64,000 nt of DNA from Natronococcus occultus SP4 (lineage in GTDB: Archaea; Halobacteriota; Halobacteria; Halobacteriales; Natrialbaceae), in assembly GCF_000328685.1 (NCBI RefSeq), contig NC_019974.1, forward strand, positions 3,401,001 to 3,465,000. The letters are read 5' to 3'. The translations under genes were made by a program, and so were the position numbers. Under the pieces are notes generated by a model that saw only the letters and a list, made by a program, of their open reading frames with translations, had not been told where the DNA came from and ran no database searches. Below are positions 1 to 8,090 of the stretch, piece by piece. Positions within the stretch are counted from its first letter, which is position 1, and each line of letters begins with the position of its first letter.

Positions 1-938
1 TCGTCGCCGCTCGCGTCTTCCGAGGCGCCTTGCGCCTCGCTGTCCATCTCGGCCATCAGCTCTTCGGCTTCGGCCTCGACGTCCTCCTCGAGCTCGTCGA
101 GATCCTCTTCGATCGGGGCCTCGTCGGGGACGTCGACGTCGTCGTCCTCGGCGGCGTCGACTTCCTCTTCGATGACCTCCTCGATGTCTTCTTCCTCGGG
201 CTCGGGCTCGACGGCGTCGTCGGCGGGGGCTTCGGCACCCTCCTCGGCGGCTTCGGCCGCTTCGGGCTCGCCCTCGAGCAGCTCCTCGACACCCTCGGCC
301 TCGTTGGCTTCGACGGCGTCGGGGACGACCTCTTCGGGGTCCATCTCGTCGTGGACCTGGAAGTCGTCGGGGAGTTCGGCTCCCGGCGGGATGATCTTGA
401 CGTCAACGCCGATCGTCCCGAGCTTCATGACGGCCGTCGCCTGGCCGTGGTCGACGACCTCCTCGGCGGGCTGACCGTTGTGCTTGATGTAGCCGCGGTT
501 GAACTTCTCGACGCGCGAGCGGGCACCGGTGACCTTCCCGGAGAGGACGATCTCGGCACCCAGTGCGCCCGACTCCATGATCCGGTCGATCGTCGTGTGA
601 CCGGCCTTCCGGAAGTACCAGCCCCGTTCGAGGGCGTTGGCCAGACGGTCTGCGACGATCCGTGCGTTGAGGTCGGGTTCGTCGACCTCCTGGACGTCGA
701 TTTGGGGGTCCTCGAGGTTGAACTTCTCCTCGAGGGCCGTCGTGACCTTCCGGATGTTCTCGCCGCCCTTACCGATGACCATCCCGGGCTTCTCGGCCTT
801 GAGAACGATCTGGGTGCCCATCGGCGTCTTGGCGACGTCCATACCACCGTAGCCCGCGCGGCCGAGCTCTTCTTCGAAGAACTCGTCGATCTGAGACCGC
901 TGCAGGCCGTTTTCGATGAATTGATGTTCGTCAGCCAT
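1..938 (-). CDS. rpsC: Small ribosomal subunit protein uS3 (3' end cut by window)
   Basis: uS3 of the 30S subunit lies at the mRNA entry channel. The protein opens MADEHQFIENGLQRSQIDEF and carries the KH-type GMVIGKGG loop near residues 54-61, the hallmark of uS3. About 312 codons are visible without a stop, so the C-terminus lies outside the window. The last third is a long low-complexity Glu/Asp/Ala tail, typical of haloarchaeal uS3 and longer than in bacteria. The ATG overlaps the rplV stop (TAATG), so the two are translationally coupled and this is the last visible gene of the operon. Confidence 0.96.
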   Translation of the reverse strand, partial: MADEHQFIENGLQRSQIDEFFEEELGRAGYGGMDVAKTPMGTQIVLKAEKPGMVIGKGGENIRKVTTALEEKFNLEDPQIDVQEVDEPDLNARIVADRLANALERGWYFRKAGHTTIDRIMESGALGAEIVLSGKVTGARSRVEKFNRGYIKHNGQPAEEVVDHGQATAVMKLGTIGVDVKIIPPGAELPDDFQVHDEMDPEEVVPDAVEANEAEGVEELLEGEPEAAEAAEEGAEAPADDAVEPEPEEEDIEEVIEEEVDAAEDDDVDVPDEAPIEEDLDELEEDVEAEAEELMAEMDSEAQGASEDASGD

Positions 939-1417
939 TAGTTCTCACCCTCCTCGTTCTCGTCGACTTCCTCGACGACGATCTCGACGTCCACTTCCGG
1001 CGTGTTCCAGGCGGTCGCACGCCCCATCGCGCGGGGTTTGCGACCGACGGACTCGCCGACCTTGTGTGCGGCGATGTGGACGATCTCCATCGAGGCACCG
1101 TCGAAGCCCTGGTGGTCGGCGTTGGACTCGACGTTCTCGAGCAGGTCGAGGTACTCCTCCGAGACCTTCTCGGGGTACTTGCCGGCGTCCCAGCCCTCGA
1201 CGTCGGAGCGGTGGCCCGCTCCAGTGTTGTGGGACTTGAACGGCACGGACTGTTCCTCGTCGATTACGTCCTGGAGGTACGCCCGGGCGTCCGCGACGGT
1301 ACGGCCCTTGATCTCGCGGGCGACCTCCTTGCTGTGCTTGTGGCTCATGTGACGCTCCCGGAGCATCGCTTTCGCGGTCGTGTCCGGATCCGCGTCGACT
1401 GAGTAGTTGATTCCCAT
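938..1417 (-). CDS. rplV: Large ribosomal subunit protein uL22
   Basis: uL22 is a 50S protein whose extended loop lines the peptide exit tunnel. The 159-residue product starts MGINYSVDADPDTTAKAMLR and has the archaeal features: an N-terminal extension, the HSKEVAREIKG segment, and an acidic C-terminus (VDENEEGEN). The length fits archaeal uL22. It sits between rpsS (7 bases upstream) and rpsC (overlapping stop/start), the canonical S10-operon order. Confidence 0.97.
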   Translation of the reverse strand: MGINYSVDADPDTTAKAMLRERHMSHKHSKEVAREIKGRTVADARAYLQDVIDEEQSVPFKSHNTGAGHRSDVEGWDAGKYPEKVSEEYLDLLENVESNADHQGFDGASMEIVHIAAHKVGESVGRKPRAMGRATAWNTPEVDVEIVVEEVDENEEGEN

Positions 1418-1424
1418 GCGGTGA

Positions 1425-1847
1425 TCACTTCAGTGGGACGAACTTCGAGGATCGAGTCGCACCGATCCCGGCCTGTCCGTGCTCGACGGACGTTCGGGTC
1501 AGCTGGAACTCGCCGAGATAGTGTCCGATCATCTCGGGTTCGACGCGAACGCGCTCGAAGGACTGTCCGTTGTACACGGAGAAGGTCAGTCCGACGAACT
1601 CCGGCAGCACCGGCATGTCTCGCAGGTGCGTTCGGATCGGCGCGTTGGCGGTCTCTTCCTCGCCTTTCTCGCGGGCCTTCTCGAGCAGTTTCTCCTGCTC
1701 GACGGAGAGGCCGCGCGTGATACTTCGCCGCTTGCGAGCGGGCAGCAGTTCCGCAACTTCCTCGAGCTCCATCTCCTGCAGCTCGTCGAGCGTGTAGCCG
1801 CGGTAGGTGAACTCACCTTCGCGACCGGTTCTGTACTCCTGACTCAT
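1425..1847 (-). CDS. rpsS: Small ribosomal subunit protein uS19
   Basis: uS19 sits in the head of the 30S subunit. The 140-residue protein begins [20 protein letters not shown] and contains the conserved [12 protein letters not shown] segment and the C-terminal region around [11 protein letters not shown] that matches the family signature. The N-terminal extension of about 50 residues relative to bacterial S19 is normal for archaea. Its ATG overlaps the rplB stop codon (ATGA), indicating coupled translation. Confidence 0.97.
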   Translation of the reverse strand: MSQEYRTGREGEFTYRGYTLDELQEMELEEVAELLPARKRRSITRGLSVEQEKLLEKAREKGEEETANAPIRTHLRDMPVLPEFVGLTFSVYNGQSFERVRVEPEMIGHYLGEFQLTRTSVEHGQAGIGATRSSKFVPLK

Positions 1848-2566
1848 TTGTTTCCACCTCGTCCGGTTCGGCGCGAGGAGATGTCACCGACCTTCCGTCC
1901 CGGCGGGGCGTCCCGCGAGACGGACTTCGGTTTACCCGGGTGCTGTCGGCCGCCGCCACCGAACGGGTGATCGACGGCGTTCATCGCAACACCGCGGACG
2001 CGGGGCCACTTGCCACCGCGAGCTTTCATCTTGTGGTGCTTGTTCCCTGCCTTGACCATCGGCTTCTCGGTGCGACCGCCACCGGCAACGACGCCGATGG
2101 TGGCACGGCACTGCGGATCGAGGCGCTTGACCTCGCCGCTTGGCAGCTGGATGACCGCAGCGTTGCGGTCGTGGGTGATCAGATCGGCGTTGACGCCCGA
2201 CGCGCGGGCGAATCGGCCGCCGTCACCGGGGTTGGCCTCGATGTTACAGACCGGAACACCCTCCGGAATCTCCGCGAGCGGGAGCGTGTTCCCCGGCTTG
2301 ATCTCGGCGCTGACGCCGACCTGGATCTCCTCGCCGACGGCGACGCCTTCCGGCACGAGGACGAGACGCTGGTCGCCGTCCTCGAACTCGACGGCCGCGA
2401 CGGGCGCCGAGCGGGCAGGGTCGTGCTCGATGTCGACGACCTCTCCGCGGACGACGTCGTCGTCCTCCTCTTTCTTGTGGTCGAGCTTCGCCTTGTATCG
2501 GTGCGACGGGGCACGGAACGTGGAGGTCCCGCGACCGCGTCGTTGTCCGAGAATGCGTCGTCCCAT
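1844..2566 (-). CDS. rplB: Large ribosomal subunit protein uL2
   Basis: uL2 supports the peptidyl-transferase centre of the 50S subunit. The 240-residue product begins [20 protein letters not shown] and has the diagnostic C-terminal region with [15 protein letters not shown], including the histidine implicated in peptidyl transfer in the family. Its length matches archaeal uL2, shorter than the bacterial protein. It lies 3 bases after rplW and overlaps rpsS by 4 bases. Confidence 0.98.
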   Translation of the reverse strand: MGRRILGQRRGRGTSTFRAPSHRYKAKLDHKKEEDDDVVRGEVVDIEHDPARSAPVAAVEFEDGDQRLVLVPEGVAVGEEIQVGVSAEIKPGNTLPLAEIPEGVPVCNIEANPGDGGRFARASGVNADLITHDRNAAVIQLPSGEVKRLDPQCRATIGVVAGGGRTEKPMVKAGNKHHKMKARGGKWPRVRGVAMNAVDHPFGGGGRQHPGKPKSVSRDAPPGRKVGDISSRRTGRGGNK

Positions 2567-2569
2567 CGG

Positions 2570-2824
2570 TTAGAACACCCCGATACGCGAGGCGACTTCC
2601 TGGGCGTCGTCGTCCTCGGACAGCTTGACGGTTGCTTTCTTCTTCCCTTTCATGGTCACTTGCGTGTTGACGTCGTCGACCGTGACCTCGAAGCGCTCCT
2701 CGACCTCGTCGCGAATCTCGGGTTTGGTCGCGTCGGGATTGACGACGAACTGGAGCTTGTTCTCGAAGTCCATGTCGTTCATCGCCTTCTCGGTGACGAG
2801 CGGGTGCTCGATCTGGTGGCTCAT
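2570..2824 (-). CDS. rplW: Large ribosomal subunit protein uL23
   Basis: uL23 lies at the polypeptide exit and is the docking site for the signal recognition particle. The 84-residue protein starts MSHQIEHPLVTEKAMNDMDF and has the characteristic HPLVTEKA motif followed by the short beta-hairpin core (VDDVNTQVTMKGKKKATVKL). The size is typical of archaeal uL23. The start codon overlaps the stop of rplD (ATGA). Confidence 0.97.
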   Translation of the reverse strand: MSHQIEHPLVTEKAMNDMDFENKLQFVVNPDATKPEIRDEVEERFEVTVDDVNTQVTMKGKKKATVKLSEDDDAQEVASRIGVF

Positions 2825-3573
2825 CGGTCGGCCACCTCCTCGAGTGCGCTCTCGGTCCAGACGGTCAGTCGACCGGGCTGGGCGCCCGGCGCGAGATCCT
2901 CGGCGTTGACCTCCGCGGCCGTCGTGACGTCCGCGCCGGCGAGGTTTCGGGCCGCACGCGACGGGCCGGTCTCGCTCGAGGTCACGAAGAGGATCGACTT
3001 GGGCTGTTTGTACTTCCGTCCGCGGGTCGTCCCGCGACCCGAACGGACGCTTCGGCCCTCGTCAGCGCGCTCGACGTCGGCCGCGAGGCCAGCGTCCTCG
3101 AGGAACTCGACGACCTCCTTGGTCTTCTGGAGTTCCTCGAACTCGTCGCTGACGACGACCGGCGTCTCGACGTCCTCGTCGAACTCGTGGCCGCGCTCGG
3201 CGACGAGTTCGGGGTCGGTCGTCGCAGCGATCGCGCTGCGGACGGCCAGCTTCTTCTCTTTCGTGTTGATCGATTCGGTCCAGTCCTTCTCGGCTTTCGG
3301 CGGGTGTGCCTTGCGTCCCGAAACCGTCTGGGGAACGCGTCGACCGCGTCCGTTCTGTCGGGGGACGTGGGCCATCCCGCGGCCGCTACCGAACGATTCG
3401 GCCGGCGTTCGAAGGCCGGCGAACTCGTCGGCGCCGTAGTCCTGTTTTCGGTTGGCCTGGGCGGCGCGGACGGCGCGTGCGATCAGGTCCGGACGGTACT
3501 GGGTCTCGAAGACCGCCGGAAGCTCGATCGAGTCTGCGTCCGAGCCGTCCAGGTTGCGTACTGTTGCTTCCAT
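2821..3573 (-). CDS. rplD: Large ribosomal subunit protein uL4
   Basis: uL4 is a 50S assembly protein with a loop reaching the exit tunnel. The 250-residue product starts MEATVRNLDGSDADSIELPA. Family features include RPDLIARAVRAAQANRKQ near residue 28, a basic Gly-rich loop around residues 60-90 (RGMAHVPRQNGRGRRVPQ), and the C-terminal part with SILFVTSSE. It follows rplC by 11 bases and overlaps rplW by 4 bases. Confidence 0.97.
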   Translation of the reverse strand: MEATVRNLDGSDADSIELPAVFETQYRPDLIARAVRAAQANRKQDYGADEFAGLRTPAESFGSGRGMAHVPRQNGRGRRVPQTVSGRKAHPPKAEKDWTESINTKEKKLAVRSAIAATTDPELVAERGHEFDEDVETPVVVSDEFEELQKTKEVVEFLEDAGLAADVERADEGRSVRSGRGTTRGRKYKQPKSILFVTSSETGPSRAARNLAGADVTTAAEVNAEDLAPGAQPGRLTVWTESALEEVADR

Positions 3574-3584
3574 CGTTAGCTAGT

Positions 3585-4604
3585 TCAACCCTGGTTGGAT
3601 GCGGTGGAGACGAACCGAACCTCGGGATCGAGGCGCGGCTGGTCTCCGGGTCGGATCGCCGGGCGGAAGCGCAGCAGGCGCTTGTCCGGCCCGGGGAGCG
3701 AGCCCTTGATCAGCGCGTGCGGTCCGTCGACCTCGCCGTAGTTGACGAAGCCACCGTCGACCGTCGCGTCTGCGCCGTCGCCGATGTCGACGAGGCGCTT
3801 GTTCAGTTCCGTCCGCTGGTGGTAGCCGGTCTGGCCCTGTTGGGGGACCGTCGAGCGGACGCGGGAGGGGTTCCAGGGGCCGAGGTTGCCGATGCGGCGT
3901 CGCCAGCCCTGTCGGGCGTGTTTGCCCTTGCGCTTCTGGACGCCCCAGCGCTTGACGGGACCCTGGGTCCCTTTCCCTTTCGTGACGCCGCTCGCGTCGA
4001 GATACTCGCCGGCGCGGAACACGTCGTTCATGACGTGCTCGCCGCCGTCGGCCAGCAGCTCGAGAGCGAAGTCGACGCGCTCCTCGACGGAGCCACCGCC
4101 GACGCGGGTCTCCATCACGTCCGGTTTCTTCTTCGGGATCGAAGGGACCTCCGAAGGGACCGTGTGCGTGATGACCCGAACGTCAGCGATGCGGCCGTCC
4201 TCGAGGTAGCCTCGAAGTTCGTCTTCGGCCGCGTCGGCGTCGTAGTCGTCACCGGGCAGGTCCAGCACGCGATCGAGTTCGGGAACGAACTCGCCGGTCC
4301 AGACCTCGGTGAGCGGTTTCTTTCCGTACGGTGTGTCCTCGTACGCACGCAGGGCAACGGCGCGCATCGGCGGCGTCTCCACGATCGTGACGGGGACGGT
4401 CTCCTCCATCCCCTCGGTCGGCGAGTTCGCTTCGTCGTCGACCATCACGACGTGGGTCATGCCGGCCTTGTAGCCCGCGAAACCCTGGAGCGTCGGCTGT
4501 CCGTCGTCGTCCGGCCACGAGTTAAAGCGCGGAACCTCCGAGGAGGCGCGCTGTCGTGGGCCGAACCCGAGTGAGCCTTTGCGTGGTGCGTTTGGTTGTG
4601 GCAT
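3585..4604 (-). CDS. rplC: Large ribosomal subunit protein uL3
   Basis: uL3 reaches the peptidyl-transferase centre. The 339-residue protein opens MPQPNAPRKGSLGFGPRQRA and contains the archaeal/eukaryotic uL3 core: FAGYKAGMTHVV near residue 42, the VTKGKGTQGPVKRWG loop near 210, and QRTELNKR near 280. The length fits archaeal uL3. It starts 4 bases after the stop of the RNA methyltransferase gene, so that gene is part of the same transcript. Confidence 0.98.
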   Translation of the reverse strand: MPQPNAPRKGSLGFGPRQRASSEVPRFNSWPDDDGQPTLQGFAGYKAGMTHVVMVDDEANSPTEGMEETVPVTIVETPPMRAVALRAYEDTPYGKKPLTEVWTGEFVPELDRVLDLPGDDYDADAAEDELRGYLEDGRIADVRVITHTVPSEVPSIPKKKPDVMETRVGGGSVEERVDFALELLADGGEHVMNDVFRAGEYLDASGVTKGKGTQGPVKRWGVQKRKGKHARQGWRRRIGNLGPWNPSRVRSTVPQQGQTGYHQRTELNKRLVDIGDGADATVDGGFVNYGEVDGPHALIKGSLPGPDKRLLRFRPAIRPGDQPRLDPEVRFVSTASNQG

Positions 4605-4608
4605 GCTT

Positions 4609-5484
4609 TCACTCTTTGAGCGAGAGGGAAGCGAGCGTGGCGAACAGAGCCTCTTCCGTTCGCACGACGTCGCTTCCCTGGTCCGGAACCGTATTCAGCC
4701 AGAGGTCGAACCCCGGATCGCTCGTGGGTTCGACTCCGCCACCGTCGACGCCGTCCCAGCGGGACAGCGCGTCGACGGTCTCCTCGTCCATTCCGAGGAT
4801 GGCCGGCAGCCCTCTCTCGGGTGCCCCGAAGGCGACGGTCATCCCGTCGCGCTCGCGGCGTCCGGCCAGCGTCCCCAGCCGCCCGACGGTGAGTTCGGCA
4901 CCGAATCGGGAGGCCGCAATGCGGACGCCGGCGTCCTCACGGCCGAGCGCTGCCTCGAGGTCCGTCCACTCGACGTCGATCCCCGGGAGGGAGTCGTCGA
5001 CGAGCTTCGCCCGGACCGGTCGTCGCGAAGAGATCCTGACGGTCACGCGCTCCCCCTCTTCGAGCTCCATCGAGGGAGGCACGTTGAGGGAGATCGGGTG
5101 TTGCAAGCCGCAATTGACCCGCACGCGTTGATCAGGTCCGACCTCGGTCACGATTCCTTGTCTTGACGACCCCGAATCGTTCGATTCGGAGCCGGTCCGT
5201 GACACGGCACGGAGCGGGGGCAGGATGCCCGCGTACTCGAGTTCGTCGCGCATCCCCCAGACCTCGTTTCGGAGGTACGGGGGCGTCGTCGCGTACCGCA
5301 AGACGGTGTCGACGAACTCGCCGTCGAATCGCCCGCGTTCGCCCTCCCGGTCGGGGAAGACGACGAGCCGATCCGCCCGAAACACGGTCGCCGCGCGGGC
5401 GACGTATCCGAGCTTGCGAGTTGCCTCGCGTTTGTCCTCGGCTTCGCGGGTGAGCGACGACGGCACGAGCACGCTAGCGGTCAT
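4609..5484 (-). CDS. Putative SPOUT-type RNA methyltransferase (DUF171/PF02598)
   Basis: This 291-residue protein resembles the archaeal/eukaryotic family annotated as putative RNA uridine-N3 methyltransferase, an alpha/beta-knot (SPOUT) family. Visible features are MTASVLVPSSLTREAEDKRE at the start, RLVVFPDRE, TPPYLRNEVW followed by a linker and an OB-like middle segment, and a C-terminal glycine-rich VAFGAPERGLPAILG segment likely in the S-adenosylmethionine-binding knot. An upstream ATG in frame at 5535 exists, but the start at 5484 begins the conserved part. As first gene of the uL3 operon it probably modifies rRNA; the exact target is inferred only. Confidence 0.85.
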   Translation of the reverse strand: MTASVLVPSSLTREAEDKREATRKLGYVARAATVFRADRLVVFPDREGERGRFDGEFVDTVLRYATTPPYLRNEVWGMRDELEYAGILPPLRAVSRTGSESNDSGSSRQGIVTEVGPDQRVRVNCGLQHPISLNVPPSMELEEGERVTVRISSRRPVRAKLVDDSLPGIDVEWTDLEAALGREDAGVRIAASRFGAELTVGRLGTLAGRRERDGMTVAFGAPERGLPAILGMDEETVDALSRWDGVDGGGVEPTSDPGFDLWLNTVPDQGSDVVRTEEALFATLASLSLKE

Positions 5485-5538
5485 GCCCACGCTTCGGCGC
5501 CGCGTCACTAGACTGTAGCGATGTCTTGCCGACAAAGT

Positions 5539-5547
5539 CTTAAAAGG
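5539..5547 (-). promoter_or_regulatory. TATA box of the ribosomal operon
   Basis: On the minus strand an AT-only stretch reading CTTTTAAGA stands out in GC-rich DNA about 55 bases before the ATG at 5484. Initiation about 25 bases downstream would give a leader of about 30 bases for the whole operon. This is position-based inference. Confidence 0.5.
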
Positions 5548-5724
5548 GTAGCGGATTCGATTCCGGCTGTGAACGGCTCACAGGTGAGAATTCGACGCAT
5601 ACGGCTCCCCGAACGGAACTGTCGTCACTACTAACGTGTTTCCCCCGAGGACGGACGGGAACCGACGAAAAGGATCGGGACGTGGTACGGCTGAACGGCC
5701 CATACACGCCCCGATTCGCAATCC

Positions 5725-5730
5725 TTATAC
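5725..5730 (+). promoter_or_regulatory. TATA-like element of first tRNA-Gly
   Basis: TTATAC lies about 32 bases before the mature tRNA end. The surrounding block (GATTCG, then CTTAT, then AACTGTAACGGG directly before the tRNA) is repeated before the second tRNA-Gly at 6225-6273. Promoter and gene were therefore duplicated together. Confidence 0.55.
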
Positions 5731-5761
5731 AGCTACCAGAGATAGGTGGAACTGTAACGGG

Positions 5762-5832
5762 GCGCTGGTAGTGTAGTGGTATCACGTGACCTTGCCATGG
5801 TCACAACCTGGGTTCAAATCCCAGCCAGCGCA
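5762..5832 (+). tRNA. tRNA-Gly (anticodon GCC), copy 1
   Basis: The 71-base gene folds as a cloverleaf. The acceptor stem is GCGCTGG (5762-5768) paired with CCAGCGC (5825-5831), with discriminator base A at 5832. The anticodon arm is TGACC-TTGCCAT-GGTCA, giving anticodon GCC. The T arm is CTGGG-TTCAAAT-CCCAG. CCA is not encoded. No intron is visible. It is the first of two identical-looking copies, and its 3' end is repeated three more times downstream. Confidence 0.97.
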
Positions 5833-5945
5833 TTGCTGTCGCGAACAAATCCGTGAGCGGAAGCAATCGTTCTGGGTTTGAAGCAGGCCAGTCACGCGCA
5901 GCGCTGCGAGCATGTCTGGCCGTGGTTCAAATCCCAGCCAGCGCA
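5833..5945 (+). repeat. Hairpin unit ending in a copied tRNA-Gly 3' end (unit 1)
   Basis: Directly after the tRNA comes an imperfect hairpin at 5831-5867 (arms ATTGCTGTC... and ...GGAAGCAAT). A second inverted repeat at 5887-5922 has arms GGCCAG/CTGGCC with inner CGCAG/CTGCG. Then 22 bases at 5924-5945 are identical to the tRNA-Gly T arm plus 3' acceptor strand. The 5' half of a tRNA is absent, so this is not a functional tRNA. The same arrangement recurs at 6345-6458 and 6459-6586. Confidence 0.85.
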
Positions 5946-6235
5946 GTTCTCGCGGGACCGATCCACGAGGACGCCCCCTTTCTGAAACCGAGTCCGAAGG
6001 GTCGCGCCGGCGGTGGTCGTCGCTCGTGGGACGTCCCGGCAGCCGTACTCGACGGTGACCGGCGTCCAGAAGGGCGATCGCTGTGGCGTCCGGAACGGTC
6101 GGCGAACGTTCCCGGCCGAGGACGCCGACCGCGATCGCAAGAACGCCGTGGACGGGGAACGCCCGGTCGCGTCCTCGTGGTCAGTGCTCGCAAGCAGACC
6201 GTGAGCGTTCCACTCGGATCGACCGATTCGTAACC
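5946..6235 (+). other. Spacer without a recognisable gene
   Basis: No reading frame here has a plausible product or start context. The right part (about 6225-6273) duplicates the upstream region of the first tRNA-Gly, including a CTTATC element at 6236-6241, so it contains the promoter of the second tRNA. Confidence 0.6.
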
Positions 6236-6273
6236 CTTATCAATTCACTCGAGAGACGTAGAACTGTAACGGG

Positions 6274-6344
6274 GCGCTGGTAGTGTAGTGGTATCACGTG
6301 ACCTTGCCATGGTCACAACCTGGGTTCAAATCCCAGCCAGCGCA
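6274..6344 (+). tRNA. tRNA-Gly (anticodon GCC), copy 2
   Basis: The sequence and cloverleaf are the same as the copy at 5762: acceptor GCGCTGG/CCAGCGC, anticodon GCC in the loop TTGCCAT, T arm with TTCAAAT and discriminator A at 6344. The preceding 40-50 bases also resemble those before copy 1, which points to tandem duplication of promoter plus gene plus 3' flank rather than independent insertion. Confidence 0.97.
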
Positions 6345-6458
6345 TTGCTGTCACGAACAAATTCGTGAGCGACAGCAATCGACTCTGGGTTTGAAGCAGG
6401 CCAGTCACGCGCAGCCCTGTGAGCATGTCTGGCCGTGGTTCAAATCCCAGCCAGCGCA
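6345..6458 (+). repeat. Hairpin unit ending in a copied tRNA-Gly 3' end (unit 2)
   Basis: This has the same structure as unit 1. A hairpin at 6344-6380 has an almost perfect inner stem TCACGAA-caaa-TTCGTGA and outer arms ATTGCTGTC/GACAGCAAT. A second GGCCAG/CTGGCC inverted repeat follows, then a 22-base tRNA-Gly 3' end at 6437-6458. Differences from unit 1 are mostly point changes. Confidence 0.85.
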
Positions 6459-6586
6459 TTCCTATCACGAACAAATTCGTGAGCGACAGCAATCGATTCT
6501 GGAGTTGAATGAGAGACAGCCCGCGAAGCGAACGACGCGAGCGAGCAGGACCGTCTTCGCGTGGTTCAAATCCCAGCCAGCGCAGT
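6459..6586 (+). repeat. Hairpin unit ending in a copied tRNA-Gly 3' end (unit 3)
   Basis: A third copy starts with the TCACGAA-caaa-TTCGTGA hairpin. Its second inverted repeat has a different sequence but equivalent structure (CGCGAAG at about 6524 pairing with CTTCGCG just before the tRNA fragment). The unit ends with the same 22 bases at 6565-6586. Conservation of the fold with changed sequence is notable. Downstream, 6587-6777 shows no gene; a degenerate fourth tRNA-end-like stretch may lie near 6691-6712. Confidence 0.75.
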
Positions 6587-6777
6587 TCTACGGCAAGGTG
6601 CTTCGATGACCACCACGAGGACGCGAACACGAACCCATTGTTCGTGGGGGAGCCGCGAGCGACCGCGGTCCGAACGGAGTGTCGACGCCTCGGGTGCGGA
6701 TCCCAACCAGGAGTTGACTCGAGTAACGCGGGGTAAACCGGGTTCGCACGCAGCGCCACCGCGAAACCACTGTCGGG

Positions 6778-6785
6778 CTTTATCC
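6778..6785 (+). promoter_or_regulatory. TATA box of the DUF5789 gene
   Basis: CTTTATCC is centred about 30 bases before the ATG at 6812, the spacing expected for a leaderless haloarchaeal transcript. Confidence 0.5.
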
Positions 6786-6811
6786 GGCTCGGCGGCGGCG
6801 CAGTACTCACA

Positions 6812-7138
6812 ATGACCGACTCAGCACCCGACCGAACCCGAGAGCTCGGTGTCGATTTCGGTTCGCTCGCTCGCGACCTCGAGGCCCACCAGTATCCGGC
6901 GACGAGCGACGAGCTGATCGAGCAGTACGGGGACGCGGTGCTCACCCTCCCGAACGGGCAACAGCGGCTCCGCGACCTGCTCGAGCTGGTTCCAGACGAG
7001 GAGTTCGACTCCGCTGCGGACGCCCGCGCTGCGATCTTCAACACCGTCGGTGACGCCGCGATCGGGCGCAAGGGGTACAGCGATCGGACCCCGCCAGCGC
7101 TGGGCGAGCGCGAGGAGTGGCCCCACGAGTCGTTCTGA
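6812..7138 (+). CDS. DUF5789 family small haloarchaeal protein
   Basis: The 108-residue acidic protein matches what I recall of the haloarchaeal DUF5789 family: a central HQYPATSDELIEQYGD segment (about residues 27-42), LPNGQQRLRDLLE, then FNTVGDAAIGRKGYSDR near the C-terminus. The function is unknown. A TATA-like element at 6778 supports this ATG as a leaderless start. It has no obvious operon partner; the next gene has its own promoter. Confidence 0.8.
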   Translation: MTDSAPDRTRELGVDFGSLARDLEAHQYPATSDELIEQYGDAVLTLPNGQQRLRDLLELVPDEEFDSAADARAAIFNTVGDAAIGRKGYSDRTPPALGEREEWPHESF

Positions 7139-7248
7139 GGAGGGCGTCCTCGGGGCTCTCGGCTGGAGCGACCGGTTTCCCGGCCACGGCCCGGCGGATC
7201 GCCGAGGACGGCTATCGGTCGCATGCAGTAGTGCCGCCTGCGAGGAGC

Positions 7249-7256
7249 TTATATAC
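7249..7256 (+). promoter_or_regulatory. TATA box of the HalOD1 gene
   Basis: TTATATAC lies 45-52 bases before the ATG at 7301 in otherwise GC-rich DNA. Expected initiation near 7278 would give a leader of about 20 bases. Confidence 0.6.
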
Positions 7257-7300
7257 TCCGGAGCGATACCCACCAGCGAACAGTCGATCGAACAGCTCCC

Positions 7301-7654
7301 ATGCAACCCCAGTCTACATCCAGAGACGAGGCGGACGAACTCCAGTACGACCAGGACAACGACCGATACGTCTTCCACCACGAGGACGACGACACCGCGA
7401 CGCTGACCGCGACGATCGTTCACGCGCTCGCGGAGATCGCCGACACGGACGTCTCGCAGGGCGAGTTCTCCCTGTACGACAGCATCGATCCCGACGCGCT
7501 CGATCGGATCTTCCGGCCGAAGGCCGACGGCACCGAGCGCACCGGCGGCCACATCGCGTTTACGGCCCTCGAACACGAGGTCTACGTCTACGCCGACGGC
7601 GAGATCATCATCTACCCGCCCGGCGCCGCCCCCGATCCGCGCTCCGTCCGGTGA
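7301..7654 (+). CDS. Stand-alone HalOD1 output-domain protein
   Basis: This is a 117-residue acidic protein. After a charged N-terminus (residues 1-35) it shows the HalOD1 pattern: ATIVHALAEIADTDVSQGEF, LYDSIDPDALDRIF, a Gly-rich turn, and paired strands IAFTALEHEVYVYADGEIII (residues 86-105). HalOD1 is a haloarchaeal domain linked to response-regulator output; the molecular role is not established. A TATA box is present upstream. The same domain occurs twice in the protein at 14616-15839. Confidence 0.8.
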   Translation: MQPQSTSRDEADELQYDQDNDRYVFHHEDDDTATLTATIVHALAEIADTDVSQGEFSLYDSIDPDALDRIFRPKADGTERTGGHIAFTALEHEVYVYADGEIIIYPPGAAPDPRSVR

Positions 7655-7753
7655 GGACGGGACGGCCGTTCTGTCGCGGGGGTCCAAACGGCGCCGTCGG
7701 GAAGTCGAGTGCAGGGTTCGGATTTAGGTGCGACGATCCCGACAGTGACTCCC

Positions 7754-8068
7754 ATGACAGTCGTCGCGCTACTCAGCGTCGCACCGATGACCGAGAAAAG
7801 CATGGCCGAGGAGGTCGCGACAGCCGTCGAGGCTCTCGAGGAGTACGACGTCGCCTACGAGACGAATCCGATGGGGACGGTGATCGAGGCCGACTCGACC
7901 GACGAGCTGTTCGCAGCCGCGCAGGCGGCCCACGACGCCGTCGACGGCGACCGCGTGAGCACCGTGTTGAAAATCGACGACAAGCGGGACCGCGAGACGG
8001 CCGCCGACGAGAAGGTCGAGGCCGTCGAGGAGGCGCTGGGTCGACCGCCCTCGAGCGACCGGGAGTAA
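7754..8068 (+). CDS. MTH1187-type thiamine-binding protein
   Basis: This is a 104-residue ferredoxin-like-fold protein. The conserved N-terminus is MTVVALLSVAPMTEKSMAEE, followed by VAYETNPMGTVIEA and a C-terminal TVLKIDDKRD strand. Together these match the MTH1187/YkoF-related family that binds thiamine or related ligands. A longer frame opens at 7709, but the ATG at 7754 begins the conserved strand. The product is probably a cytosolic small-ligand binder; the ligand is inferred from the family. Confidence 0.85.
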   Translation: MTVVALLSVAPMTEKSMAEEVATAVEALEEYDVAYETNPMGTVIEADSTDELFAAAQAAHDAVDGDRVSTVLKIDDKRDRETAADEKVEAVEEALGRPPSSDRE

Positions 8069-8090
8069 CGAGCGTGCGATCGAGACGTTC

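Noticed and set aside
5540-5785. Minus-strand frame before the ribosomal operon
   Set aside because: It overlaps the tRNA-Gly gene and the operon promoter and has an unusual composition for a haloarchaeal protein.
5924-5945. Additional tRNA genes at the three 3'-end copies
   Set aside because: Only the T arm and 3' acceptor strand are present; no 5' half, D arm or anticodon arm can be formed at 5924, 6437 or 6565.
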